The position numbers were made by a program, and so were the translations under genes. Below the pieces are notes generated by a model, which was not told the DNA's origin, searched no databases, and worked only from the letters and a program-made list of their open reading frames with translations. 64,000 nt of DNA from GCA-2709075 sp038146865 (GTDB lineage: Bacteria; Pseudomonadota; Alphaproteobacteria; MPNO01; UBA2964), in the NCBI GenBank assembly GCA_038146865.1, contig JAYQSL010000003.1, positions 15,429 through 79,428 on the forward strand, in the 5' to 3' direction. Position 1 is the first letter of the stretch; each line of letters starts with the position of its first letter. This document shows, piece after piece, positions 26,013-34,163 of the stretch.

Positions 26013-26522
26013 ATGGACGGTGGAGGCAGCCCAGCAATTGCAATTTTGATGTGGCTGGGAGTGCTTTTGCTTGCCCTACTCGCATGGCGGAGAAAAGACC
26101 AAACGCTTCAAACGGGAACGAGAGTGGGCTGGGGCTATTTCCTGATGATGGCCCCTCGAATGTGTCTTGCGCTCTCAATGGCCGCCTTCGCGGCCGAACT
26201 ACTTCCAGGAGAAACGATAAGTGAATGGCTCGGCAAGGATTCTGGCTTTACAGGAATATTAATCGCCTCAATAGCAGGCGTTTTGGTCCCAGCTGGAGGC
26301 GTGGTTGCCTTCCCCCTGGCTCTTGCGATGTATAAAATTGGGGTGGGAATACCTCAATTAACAGCTTTCCTGACGACTTGGGAAATTTTTGCCATCCATA
26401 GAATATTAGCATGGGAAATCCCATTCCTCGGTCATAAATTTGTTTACCTCAGAACAGCTTCATCCTTTTTCCTTCCTCCACTTGCTGGAATTTTTGCAGC
26501 AATAATCATCTCCTTGCTTTGA
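26013..26522 (+). CDS. Half-size permease B (DUF318/ArsP-like repeat unit)
   Basis: 169 residues, starting at an ATG four bases after the stop of permease A. The core PRMCLALSMAAFAAELLPGE, ASIAGVLVPAGGVVAFPLAL and RILAWEIPFLG aligns segment for segment with permease A, so the two are products of duplication. The frame is open for another 156 bases upstream inside permease A, but that part reads as a shadow of it and no Shine-Dalgarno supports a longer start. The first permease has a natural hydrophobic C-terminus, so this looks like two genes rather than one broken by a frameshift. Confidence 0.72.
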   Translation: MDGGGSPAIAILMWLGVLLLALLAWRRKDQTLQTGTRVGWGYFLMMAPRMCLALSMAAFAAELLPGETISEWLGKDSGFTGILIASIAGVLVPAGGVVAFPLALAMYKIGVGIPQLTAFLTTWEIFAIHRILAWEIPFLGHKFVYLRTASSFFLPPLAGIFAAIIISLL

Positions 26523-26621
26523 GTTGCTTTAGATAAGCTTCAGAGATAAAAATTAGAACGTTGGGGATTGCTTGTTCGTTGTGAGGGGTCCTCGAAAAAA
26601 TTGGCCTTGAGGATTATAAAA

Positions 26622-27845
26622 ATGGCAACAGTGGTAAGATCGATGGGACGCGAAGTCCGTGTGTTAAGTCTGGTCAGCACCGGCCACTTTATGAGCCATT
26701 ACTCCCAGCTTATTCTACCCCCTCTTTTTATCATGATGGCACCCCATTTCGGCGTCGGTTTCGCTGCCATGGGGCTAATTATGACCCTTCTCAATATGTC
26801 CGGCGCGCTTGCTCAAATTCCAGTTGGGTTCCTAGTTGATAGAGTAGGCGCCAAATGGATCCTTATCATAGGATTGTTCATGAAGACCTTTGGACTTGGC
26901 GCAATGGCTTTCACGGACACTTACTGGGTATTGCTCGTTCTCGCGGTGTTCGCAGGCTTGGGACATAGTGTCTTTCACCCGACTGACTACGCAATATTGA
27001 TGTCGAGCGTTGATGAAAAGCGTATAGGGCGTGCTTTCAGCATTCACACCGCTGCTGGTAATGCCGGCACCTTAATGGCGCCATTGGTGGCTGCTTTTTT
27101 CCTAACAACACAATGGGGTTGGAAAGGTGCAATATTTTCAGTGGCTATCTTGGGCGCAGTGGCAGGCATAGCGATGCTTGCACAATCTGGAACTCTTCAG
27201 GACCATGCGGGGAGAAAAAAGGGCAAGCCAAAGGAGAGTGTTTCCGTATCTGATGGCCTACGCATGCTCATACAACCGCAAATGTTAATTCTTTACATGT
27301 TTTTTTGTATTACAGCGATGGCAACCGTCGGATTGAATAACTTTATCCACGCCGGTTTGGTAACAGCTCATGGAATTGATGAGATCTCCGCGGCGGCAGC
27401 TCTTTCAGCATATGCGGGAGGCGGCTTGATTGGGGTCTTGCTCGGAGGTTGGCTTGCGGACAAAGCATCAAACCATAACAAGCAAGCAGCCCTGGCATTT
27501 TTTATTGGCGCTGTTTTGACAATTTTGGCGGGGGTATATTCTCTGCCGCATGCCGCTCTAATTATTATGTTCGGTCTAATCGGTGTTATGTTGGGCGTTG
27601 TTAAGCCTGCTCGCGATATGATGGTTAAGGAAATAACTCCAGAGGGCCAAGCAGGAAAAACTTATGGGTTTATGTCTAACGGTCATTTTGTCGGAGCCGC
27701 GATTAGTCCGGTTTTGATGGGCATCGTGATGGATGCGGGTAAACCAAGTTGGGTTTTCTTCATCGCCGCGGGTTTTATGGTTATATCAATTCTAACTCTG
27801 TTAAATCCGCCCAAGGCAAAAACCACAGAAACTAGATCTAACTGA
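26622..27845 (+). CDS. Major facilitator superfamily transporter
   Basis: 407 residues with about 12 hydrophobic segments. The MFS loop motif GFLVDRVGAKWILIIG is at about 65-80 after a first half that starts VRVLSLVSTGHFMSHYSQLI, and a second GGWLADKASNHNKQAAL lies at about 285. The segment GHSVFHPTDYAILMS recalls fosmidomycin-resistance-type (FsmR/YfcJ) carriers. The ATG at 26622, with GAGGA about nine bases upstream, is preferred over a TTG at 26568. It is 100 bp from permease B and may share its transcript. Direction of transport and substrate are unknown. Confidence 0.85.
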   Translation: MATVVRSMGREVRVLSLVSTGHFMSHYSQLILPPLFIMMAPHFGVGFAAMGLIMTLLNMSGALAQIPVGFLVDRVGAKWILIIGLFMKTFGLGAMAFTDTYWVLLVLAVFAGLGHSVFHPTDYAILMSSVDEKRIGRAFSIHTAAGNAGTLMAPLVAAFFLTTQWGWKGAIFSVAILGAVAGIAMLAQSGTLQDHAGRKKGKPKESVSVSDGLRMLIQPQMLILYMFFCITAMATVGLNNFIHAGLVTAHGIDEISAAAALSAYAGGGLIGVLLGGWLADKASNHNKQAALAFFIGAVLTILAGVYSLPHAALIIMFGLIGVMLGVVKPARDMMVKEITPEGQAGKTYGFMSNGHFVGAAISPVLMGIVMDAGKPSWVFFIAAGFMVISILTLLNPPKAKTTETRSN

Positions 27846-28056
27846 CCCCTATTTAGAGAAGTTCTTTCACAAGAATATCTTTTTCAAAGAACTTTTGGGC
27901 TAGCAAGTTGGTACTAAGGACGTGCAATCTTACCCTATTTACCAACAAATCACGTCGCCATCTCAGTGAAAAACCGTGGAATTAAATATTCCATCTCTAT
28001 CAGAATGAGGAGAGCAAGCGGCGGCCACCGGATATCGATATTCGAAGCAATCAAGT

Positions 28057-28088
28057 CGAAAAGGGGAGAGTGCCCCCTCCCCTTTTCG
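28057..28088. terminator. Bidirectional terminator between MFS and TctC-like genes
   Basis: Perfect 12-bp stem CGAAAAGGGGAG / CTCCCCTTTTCG with an 8-base loop. It lies 11 bp past the minus-strand TctC stop and about 210 bp past the MFS stop, and has a short T-run in both directions. Confidence 0.82.
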
Positions 28089-28099
28089 TGTTCCAGCGA

Positions 28100-29152
28100 T
28101 CAGGCGCTTTTGCGGCCCTTAATCATTATAAGTTGGCGAGCCTTTTGAATCAGTGCTTTGTCGATATCCATCATTTCGTTGACAGTTTTTTCAAGCGCTT
28201 CCCCAGAAAGGGGATTTACATCAAGTTTGCGTTTATTGGCGTCGGTTTTGAAATCTTCGCTGAAGACCGTTTTTTCAAAAGCCTCACGCATCAGTTTCAC
28301 ATTAGCCTGCGGCGTTTGAGGTGGAAAAACAAGGCTACGACCGACAGCGCCTAAAGAGGACATAAAGCCAACTATCTTTTTCAAATCACCATTAGGCACC
28401 ATCGAAAGCAAGATTGGCACGCGCTCCAATTCTGGGTCTTTATTAATACCGATCTGGACAATTTTAGTTGCAAACCCATTTTTAAACCATTCACCTCGAG
28501 AGGCTTTCCAGGACCCCCAAGTGAGCGAAATACCATCCAATTCGCCTTTCTCCATAGCAAGCATTGCTTTTTGAGACCCTGCATAGCCCTGAATGATTTT
28601 CATCTTTGTTCCGAAAATCCCGTTTAACATGGCTGGTATTAAAAACGTTTGCGAACCTGACCCAGTTGACCCAACGTTCACCGAAATCTTTTTGAGATCT
28701 TCTATGGTTTGCACGTTTTTGTCAGACCTAAGCACCAGTACAGCATTCGTTTGGACTGCCGTTCCTAACCAATTAAACTTTCTGGCATCATAACGTGCTT
28801 TTTTGGGGTCCAAGAGATTAGTGATGACAATGGTGTCTGGGGGTTCAAATAAATTGAAACCATTTTTTGGCATCACGTTATATGCGTAATTGCTCGCTTT
28901 CATCCCGCCAGCACCGGGCATGTATTGCACAACAAAAGTGGGATTACCGGGGACATTATTCTTTAAGTATCGAGAAAAAAGTTGGGCATAAAGACCGTAG
29001 GTACCCCCAGCATCAAAACCGACAGTGATCGTAACTTTTTTATTCTTGTAGTTGGGCCCTCCATGAGAGCCACCAAAGGCATGCGTTGACAAAATTACAG
29101 CGATAATTGTACTCGCTAGCCCAATAGAGAGGCGAGACTTGTCCTTTACCAT
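28100..29152 (-). CDS. Tripartite tricarboxylate transporter substrate-binding protein (TctC-like), orphan
   Basis: 350 residues. A signal peptide at about 1-27 (hydrophobic IGLASTIIAVILSTHAF) directs it to the periplasm. The mature sequence has the TctC/Bug family signature VTITVGFDAGGTYGLYAQLF, PTFVVQYMPGAGGMKASNYA and a segment with GSTGSGSQTF. The family binds carboxylates for the TctAB membrane pair. No tctA or tctB is in the window, so it is an orphan, as is common in alpha- and betaproteobacteria. It is convergent with the MFS gene and separated by a strong terminator. Confidence 0.87.
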   Translation of the reverse strand: MVKDKSRLSIGLASTIIAVILSTHAFGGSHGGPNYKNKKVTITVGFDAGGTYGLYAQLFSRYLKNNVPGNPTFVVQYMPGAGGMKASNYAYNVMPKNGFNLFEPPDTIVITNLLDPKKARYDARKFNWLGTAVQTNAVLVLRSDKNVQTIEDLKKISVNVGSTGSGSQTFLIPAMLNGIFGTKMKIIQGYAGSQKAMLAMEKGELDGISLTWGSWKASRGEWFKNGFATKIVQIGINKDPELERVPILLSMVPNGDLKKIVGFMSSLGAVGRSLVFPPQTPQANVKLMREAFEKTVFSEDFKTDANKRKLDVNPLSGEALEKTVNEMMDIDKALIQKARQLIMIKGRKSA

Positions 29153-29694
29153 TTTCTATTCTCCAGAATTAGACTGAGGTTGTGGCGCAAATTGCCATTT
29201 TAAGGTGCGCGGAATGTTACAATCTCCGCGTAAAAACCCTTCTGTGGGAACCTCTCGGTAAAGCCGCGGTCTCCCGCCGTTCGTTGGCGGCATTTAGGGC
29301 TTACTAGAAATGGTCAACCAAATTCAATTTACAAGAGGAATTTCATTAAAAATATTTAATTATTTTTGGAGAGCATATAGTGCTTTTTCCTCGGCTATCA
29401 TGAACCCGATGCCGCGCCTTAGACTGTTGTACAAAGTCGGTCACCGTAATTTTTTACTAACAGTAAAAAAGTCACTTGAGTGAATTTGGAATAATAAAAG
29501 CTAGCGTAAACCAGTTGGCCTTACTGATCGGTGACCCCGCAGAACTGACTAACCTCATACGTTTAAATTTATCGCTTTTCATTTTTGAAAATATGGTCTA
29601 ATAGGCCTAAAAATTCATCCTACAACCAAATTTTCCTTTTTAACTCCACTCAGTTTTTAGCGCTCCTACGGTTAGGGAAAAGGCCTATTGCGTC
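29153..29694. other. Intergenic region with a hairpin, no gene seen
   Basis: 542 bp between the divergent TctC and protease genes. No credible frame or tRNA is present. One perfect inverted repeat, TTTTTTACT (29450-29458) / AGTAAAAAA (29462-29470) with a 3-base loop, could act as a weak terminator or a binding site. The 29153-29260 stretch should hold the tctC promoter on the minus strand. Confidence 0.4.
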
Positions 29695-30207
29695 ATGAGA
29701 ATTATCAGTATCAAAGCCCCAATAATCATGCTTTTCCTTACCGGTATAACCCCATCATTTGCGCAGGATTTACCGGTATTAGGCTATTTAGAACGCTCTA
29801 AAATCGGTCCGGTTGGCGTAACGTTAATTGGTAAATTAGATACGGGTGCCGACATGTCTTCGCTGGGCTACACAAAACTCTTCAAGTTTAAAAAAAATGG
29901 ACGCCGCTGGGTACGCTTTACTGTAAAGGATGAACTCGGGATAAATCACGATTTTGAGCTACCAGTGGTCGGTACGTCGAAGATCCGACGTCGCCGCGGT
30001 GGGGCTTCAATAAAACGTCCCGTTGTCGAAATGAAAATTTGTGTCGGAAACATCTCGGCTATGACATTAGTAAACCTATCAAATAGAAAACGGTTCTCCA
30101 CTAAACTCCTTATCGGCCGCTCTTTTCTTCATCGTCGAGCCCTGGTGGATAGCTCCAGAGCCTTAAAAACTGAACTTTCTTGTTCGGATAAAGATATAAA
30201 ACAATGA
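29695..30207 (+). CDS. Retropepsin-like aspartic protease (DUF785, RimK-associated zinc-protease family), exported
   Basis: 170 residues. A signal peptide spans about 1-23 (IIMLFLTGITPSFAQ), so the domain is periplasmic. The active-site motif LIGKLDTGADMSSLG at about 44-58 has the retropepsin DTGA, and LLIGRSFLHRRALVDSS near the C-terminus is the conserved second motif. The family is called 'ATP-dependent zinc protease' in databases but shows an aspartic-protease-like fold. Family members sit next to RimK-like ligases and 7-TM inactive transglutaminases, as here. Its stop overlaps the next gene's ATG (ATGA). Confidence 0.87.
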   Translation: MRIISIKAPIIMLFLTGITPSFAQDLPVLGYLERSKIGPVGVTLIGKLDTGADMSSLGYTKLFKFKKNGRRWVRFTVKDELGINHDFELPVVGTSKIRRRRGGASIKRPVVEMKICVGNISAMTLVNLSNRKRFSTKLLIGRSFLHRRALVDSSRALKTELSCSDKDIKQ

Positions 30208-31733
30208 AACAAAAGCATGTTTTTATTCTGTGCCTTTTTGTTTTTCTGCTTGGGCTCGGACTTACGGGATATAGATGGCTAGAACTGAACTTCCCCTTAC
30301 TTCCTGATGAAACTGCGCCAACCTGGAGAATAGAAATTCAGGCCACTTTTGAGGCCAAGGGCGCGCCTGTGAAGGCCTCTCTAATGCTACCCCAAGAAAC
30401 AACGGGTATCTCCATTCTTGATGAACACTTTGTTTCACGGGGCTATGGATTGAGCACAGAAAAAACAGATGGAAATCGTCGGCTGTATCTGACGAAGCGG
30501 CAGGCCGACGGCAAGCAAACATTTTGGTATCAAGCCTTGATATATCAAAACCCTATCCAAGAAAATATTGCCACCATGGATTACTCTGTGAATCCGAGGA
30601 GCAGTGGCTTATCTGGTATCGATTTAATTGCAGCGCAGGAGATTTCACGTTCTATTGAAAGGGCCTCCGCTGATAACCGAACATTTGTGCGTCTCTTATC
30701 AAGTCGGTTGAAAAACCCCCGATCAACGACAAAAGAATCATTATTACTTAGCGGCAATAAACGCAGTAGGTCCGTCTCGAAGGTACTAGTTGCCGTGTTA
30801 AGAGTGGCACGTATACCAGCCCGTCTTGTTAATGGTTTAGCGCTCACACCCGATCGTCGCTCGGCGCGCCTGACAAGCTGGATAGAATTCCACGACGAGG
30901 GAAGATGGGTACCATTCAATCCCGCTACAGGGTTATTTCAGAAACCCCGAGATCATCTATCTTGGTGGCACGGCGAAGAACCGTTGTTATCAGTTGTAGG
31001 TGCCGTAAAGCCAAAAACAGAAATCGCAGTCAGCGGAATGCTTTTCTCCGCCTTTAGGGTAGCCCAAAAAGAGGGAGAAACGAGAGTGGACCCATTTTCT
31101 ACCCTGTCTTTATCTGGACTCCCGATTCAGACACAAGAGGTATACCGCTTGCTTCTCACCGTACCTATCGGAATTTTCCTGCTTGTTATTTTGCGCAACG
31201 TCATTGGCCTGAGGACATTCGGCACTTTCATGCCCGTACTGATTGCTTTGGCGTTTCGTCAAACTGACCTTCTTTACGGAGTCTTTTTATTTTCTCTTGT
31301 TCTGGGAGTCGGTCTGCTGATCCGTTTTTATCTGGAACATTTGAAACTGCTTTTAGTTCCTCGTTTAGCTTGCATCGTTATTGTTGTAATTTTTCTAATG
31401 ACGCTAATCAGCATTGTCAGTTACAAGCTAGGATGGGATCGTGGACTTTCAGTGGCCCTATTCCCAATCGTAATTTTAGCAATGACGATTGAGCGGATGA
31501 CCGTGGTCTGGGATGAGAGGGGCCCCAAAGAAGCTCTAATCCAAGTATCTGGAAGCTTTTTTGTTGCACTTTTGTGCTTCTATGCAATGACCAATGATTT
31601 TGTCGAATATTGGACCTTCGTATTCCCTGAGGCACTTTTGATGATCTTAGCATTGACGCTCGGATTAGGCAGATACACAGGCTACAGGCTCGTGGAACTT
31701 CCTCGCTTCAAGGTCCTTTCTGGTAGCGATTAG
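30204..31733 (+). CDS. Inactive transglutaminase-like domain with 7 transmembrane helices (UUP1 family)
   Basis: 509 residues. One N-terminal membrane anchor (IFLCLFVFLLGLGLTG-like segment at about 7-24), then a large periplasmic part ending in a transglutaminase-like fold (about 170-260) in which KVLVAVLRVARIPARLVNGL replaces the usual active Cys region. Seven hydrophobic segments follow from about 315 to 500. This is the architecture of the Transglut_i_TM / 7TM_transglut families. The protein is thought to form a module with the protease before it and the ATP-grasp ligase two bases after it; its actual reaction or ligand is unknown. Confidence 0.85.
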   Translation: MKQKHVFILCLFVFLLGLGLTGYRWLELNFPLLPDETAPTWRIEIQATFEAKGAPVKASLMLPQETTGISILDEHFVSRGYGLSTEKTDGNRRLYLTKRQADGKQTFWYQALIYQNPIQENIATMDYSVNPRSSGLSGIDLIAAQEISRSIERASADNRTFVRLLSSRLKNPRSTTKESLLLSGNKRSRSVSKVLVAVLRVARIPARLVNGLALTPDRRSARLTSWIEFHDEGRWVPFNPATGLFQKPRDHLSWWHGEEPLLSVVGAVKPKTEIAVSGMLFSAFRVAQKEGETRVDPFSTLSLSGLPIQTQEVYRLLLTVPIGIFLLVILRNVIGLRTFGTFMPVLIALAFRQTDLLYGVFLFSLVLGVGLLIRFYLEHLKLLLVPRLACIVIVVIFLMTLISIVSYKLGWDRGLSVALFPIVILAMTIERMTVVWDERGPKEALIQVSGSFFVALLCFYAMTNDFVEYWTFVFPEALLMILALTLGLGRYTGYRLVELPRFKVLSGSD

Positions 31734-31735
31734 CT

Positions 31736-32680
31736 ATGTTCGGTATAGCAAAAAAAATAAGGGCCGCAGGCGTTATTGGGGTTAACCAACGCAACGCCGA
31801 CTACATACTCAAATACAACTCACGTCGGTTTTATCCACTTGTAGATGATAAAATTAGAACGAAGCTTCTCGCGAAAAAATTTGGAATTGCGGTCCCGGAG
31901 CTTTACGCCGCTATTGAGATCCAACGGCAAATCAATGACCTCCCAAAACTACTGTCATTGCATGACGATTTTGTGATCAAACCAGCGCACGGAAGCCAAG
32001 GGGAAGGGATAACAGTCATTACTGGCCAAACCAGGGGTTACTTCAGAAAGTCAGACGGATCCTTGGTTGCATCGGAAGACCTTAAATTCCAGGTGTCTAA
32101 TATTCTCAGCGGCATCTACAGTCTCGGGGGTCAGCCCGATAAAGCAATTATTGAATATAGGGTAAAATTTGACCCCATTTTTGAGCATATCTCATACCGA
32201 GGCGTCCCAGATGTTCGGATAATAATTTTTATGGGTGTCCCCGTAATGGCGATGGTAAGATTACCCACCCAAGAGTCCGGGGGGAAAGCAAATTTGCACC
32301 AGGGATGCATTGGAGCCGGGGTTGATATTGCTACCGGACAAACCTTGCACGCCGTATGGAAAAATTCAGTGGTCCAGGATCATCCAGATACGGGCCATCA
32401 AGTGGCCGGTTTAGTCATACCTCACTGGGATCAATTACTAGACATTGCTGCCAGATCATATGAAATGACGGGATTAGGATATCAAGGTGTCGATTTGGTG
32501 ATGGATCAGAAATTTGGGCCATTGCTGTTAGAACTAAATGCGCGGCCCGGTCTGAATATTCAAATTGCCAACAGAGAAGGCCTCTCTCCCAGACTTATAA
32601 AAATTCAGGAAAAACAATTTTCTTCGGTTAGAGAACGTGTGGCTTTCGCCAGGGAAAATTTTCGGTCTATTTATGTTTAA
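31736..32680 (+). CDS. RimK-like ATP-grasp ligase (alpha-L-glutamate ligase-like)
   Basis: 314 residues. ATP-grasp signatures are DDFVIKPAHGSQGEGITVI at about 80-98 (ATP-binding Lys and glycine loop), PDVRIIIFMGVPVMAMVRLP, and the metal-binding LLLELNARPGLNIQIANREG at about 262-281. It resembles the rimK-related E-ligase group, which add amino acids to a carboxylate by forming an acyl-phosphate. The product is not known. The start is two bases after the 7-TM gene stop, and no signal peptide is seen, so it acts in the cytoplasm, on the opposite side of the membrane from the protease. Confidence 0.87.
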   Translation: MFGIAKKIRAAGVIGVNQRNADYILKYNSRRFYPLVDDKIRTKLLAKKFGIAVPELYAAIEIQRQINDLPKLLSLHDDFVIKPAHGSQGEGITVITGQTRGYFRKSDGSLVASEDLKFQVSNILSGIYSLGGQPDKAIIEYRVKFDPIFEHISYRGVPDVRIIIFMGVPVMAMVRLPTQESGGKANLHQGCIGAGVDIATGQTLHAVWKNSVVQDHPDTGHQVAGLVIPHWDQLLDIAARSYEMTGLGYQGVDLVMDQKFGPLLLELNARPGLNIQIANREGLSPRLIKIQEKQFSSVRERVAFARENFRSIYV

Positions 32681-32771
32681 TAAAATAATGTCTAGAATTT
32701 CATCGGAAAAGAACCATTGGTCGTGGAACGGTGAATGCTGCTTAAGGCGTGAACCTGTGAGGACTAAAATA

Positions 32772-32837
32772 ATGAACAATCGAAAAGATTTAAGAACGAA
32801 AACAGCCCTCTTCTTACGAAAGCTTAAGGGCTGGTAA
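32772..32837 (+). CDS. Possible 21-codon basic peptide
   Basis: A short frame, MNNRKDLRTKTALFLRKLKGW, between the ligase and channel genes. GTGAGGA ends about eight bases before the ATG, a good Shine-Dalgarno, and it stops three bases before the MscS start. It is highly basic (about a third Arg/Lys). It may be only a spacer or a translational coupler, and nothing in the sequence shows that it is a stable protein. Confidence 0.25.
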   Translation: MNNRKDLRTKTALFLRKLKGW

Positions 32838-32840
32838 CAG

Positions 32841-34160
32841 ATGCTGGAGAGTATTAACCAACACGTTACCCTGTATCTAGACAGCCTGAATTCGCCAGAC
32901 TTTTATTGGCAAATTAGCTTGGTAGCCTCTGCTTGTTTGGTTTCTTGGGTTCTCTCTCTCCTCTTGAAACCACGCCTGAATCGACATCATTTGGAATCGG
33001 GAAAAGCTCGGTTGGCCTTTGCCTGGTTCAATCCCGAGAGCTTAAGGCCCCTCTGTTTACCTCTGCTTCTCGTTATGAGTCTGGGAGGTATTGACTTCGT
33101 TAGCCCAGAGTTTTCAGGGAAATCATGGGTTTTACGAGCTGCACAAAGTGTTGCACTGATTTGGCTCCTTTTTGTGATCATAAGCCGCTTTATCCAATCT
33201 CCCTCTATAGTTTTTGTAATAAAATGGATTGGAATACCAATTGGCCTTCTCCACATTGCAGACTTACTAGTTCCCCTTACGTTGTGGCTGGACACATATT
33301 CGCTAAAAGTCGGAAATATAAACCTTACCCTCTACTCGGTCCTTCGCACTCTCTTATTTGGATTTTTATTATTTTGGCTCGGACGCTGGTCAAATAAGAC
33401 CGGACAAAAAATGATCCGTTCGAGACCAAACTTCGACTCGGCAACCCGAGAAATAATGTCGAAACTATTTGAAATCGCGGTTTTTGTTTTAGTATTTTTA
33501 TTACTTCTAAATATTATCGGTATTGATTTAACTGCCCTAGCAGTCTTTGGAGGAGCATTGGGAGTAGGTCTTGGGTTTGGTCTGCAACAAATTGCCTCTA
33601 ACTTTATCTCCGGGATCATTATTTTATTAGACCGTTCAATCTCTATTGGAGATTACATACAACTTGAAGATGGCAGATCAGGGCGCCTTCGAGAGCTATC
33701 GATGCGGTCCGCAACTTTAGAAACATTTGATGGCAAAGATATAATGGTTCCTAACGAAAAATTTATCACAACTTCGTTTACAAATTGGACCCATAATAAT
33801 CAGCAACAGAGATACCAGCTAAAGTTTCAAGTCGCATACGAAACTGATCTGGACCTATTATTTGAAGTAATTAGAGACGTTGTATCAAGCCATCCTCAGG
33901 TAATAAGTGGGGATCACTTACCAATAGAATTAAAGCCTGACGCCGAAATCGAAAAATTTGGGGAAAACGGCATCAATATTCTGGTAGAATTCTGGATGGA
34001 CGACATCGATGACGGCAAAAACCGGGTTGGAGCAGATTTAAATTATATGATCTGGGGAGCACTCCGGCAGCATAATATAAAAATCCCCTTCCCTCGACGT
34101 GACGTTAAAGTCCTAAAGGACGCAGCAGGAACATTGGATAGCACTGATAACCGACAATAG
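32841..34160 (+). CDS. Small-conductance mechanosensitive channel (MscS family)
   Basis: 439 residues. Several N-terminal membrane helices (from about 23, 68, 100, 130, 165) precede the pore helix ALAVFGGALGVGLGFGLQQI at about 232-251 and the beta domain with GDYIQLEDGRSGRLRELSMR and MVPNEKFITTSFTNW. It opens when the inner membrane is stretched and releases solutes. The extra N-terminal helices place it with the longer MscK/YbdG-type members rather than minimal MscS. It is in line with the protease-7TM-ligase genes and probably cotranscribed. Confidence 0.92.
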   Translation: MLESINQHVTLYLDSLNSPDFYWQISLVASACLVSWVLSLLLKPRLNRHHLESGKARLAFAWFNPESLRPLCLPLLLVMSLGGIDFVSPEFSGKSWVLRAAQSVALIWLLFVIISRFIQSPSIVFVIKWIGIPIGLLHIADLLVPLTLWLDTYSLKVGNINLTLYSVLRTLLFGFLLFWLGRWSNKTGQKMIRSRPNFDSATREIMSKLFEIAVFVLVFLLLLNIIGIDLTALAVFGGALGVGLGFGLQQIASNFISGIIILLDRSISIGDYIQLEDGRSGRLRELSMRSATLETFDGKDIMVPNEKFITTSFTNWTHNNQQQRYQLKFQVAYETDLDLLFEVIRDVVSSHPQVISGDHLPIELKPDAEIEKFGENGINILVEFWMDDIDDGKNRVGADLNYMIWGALRQHNIKIPFPRRDVKVLKDAAGTLDSTDNRQ

Positions 34161-34163
34161 GCG

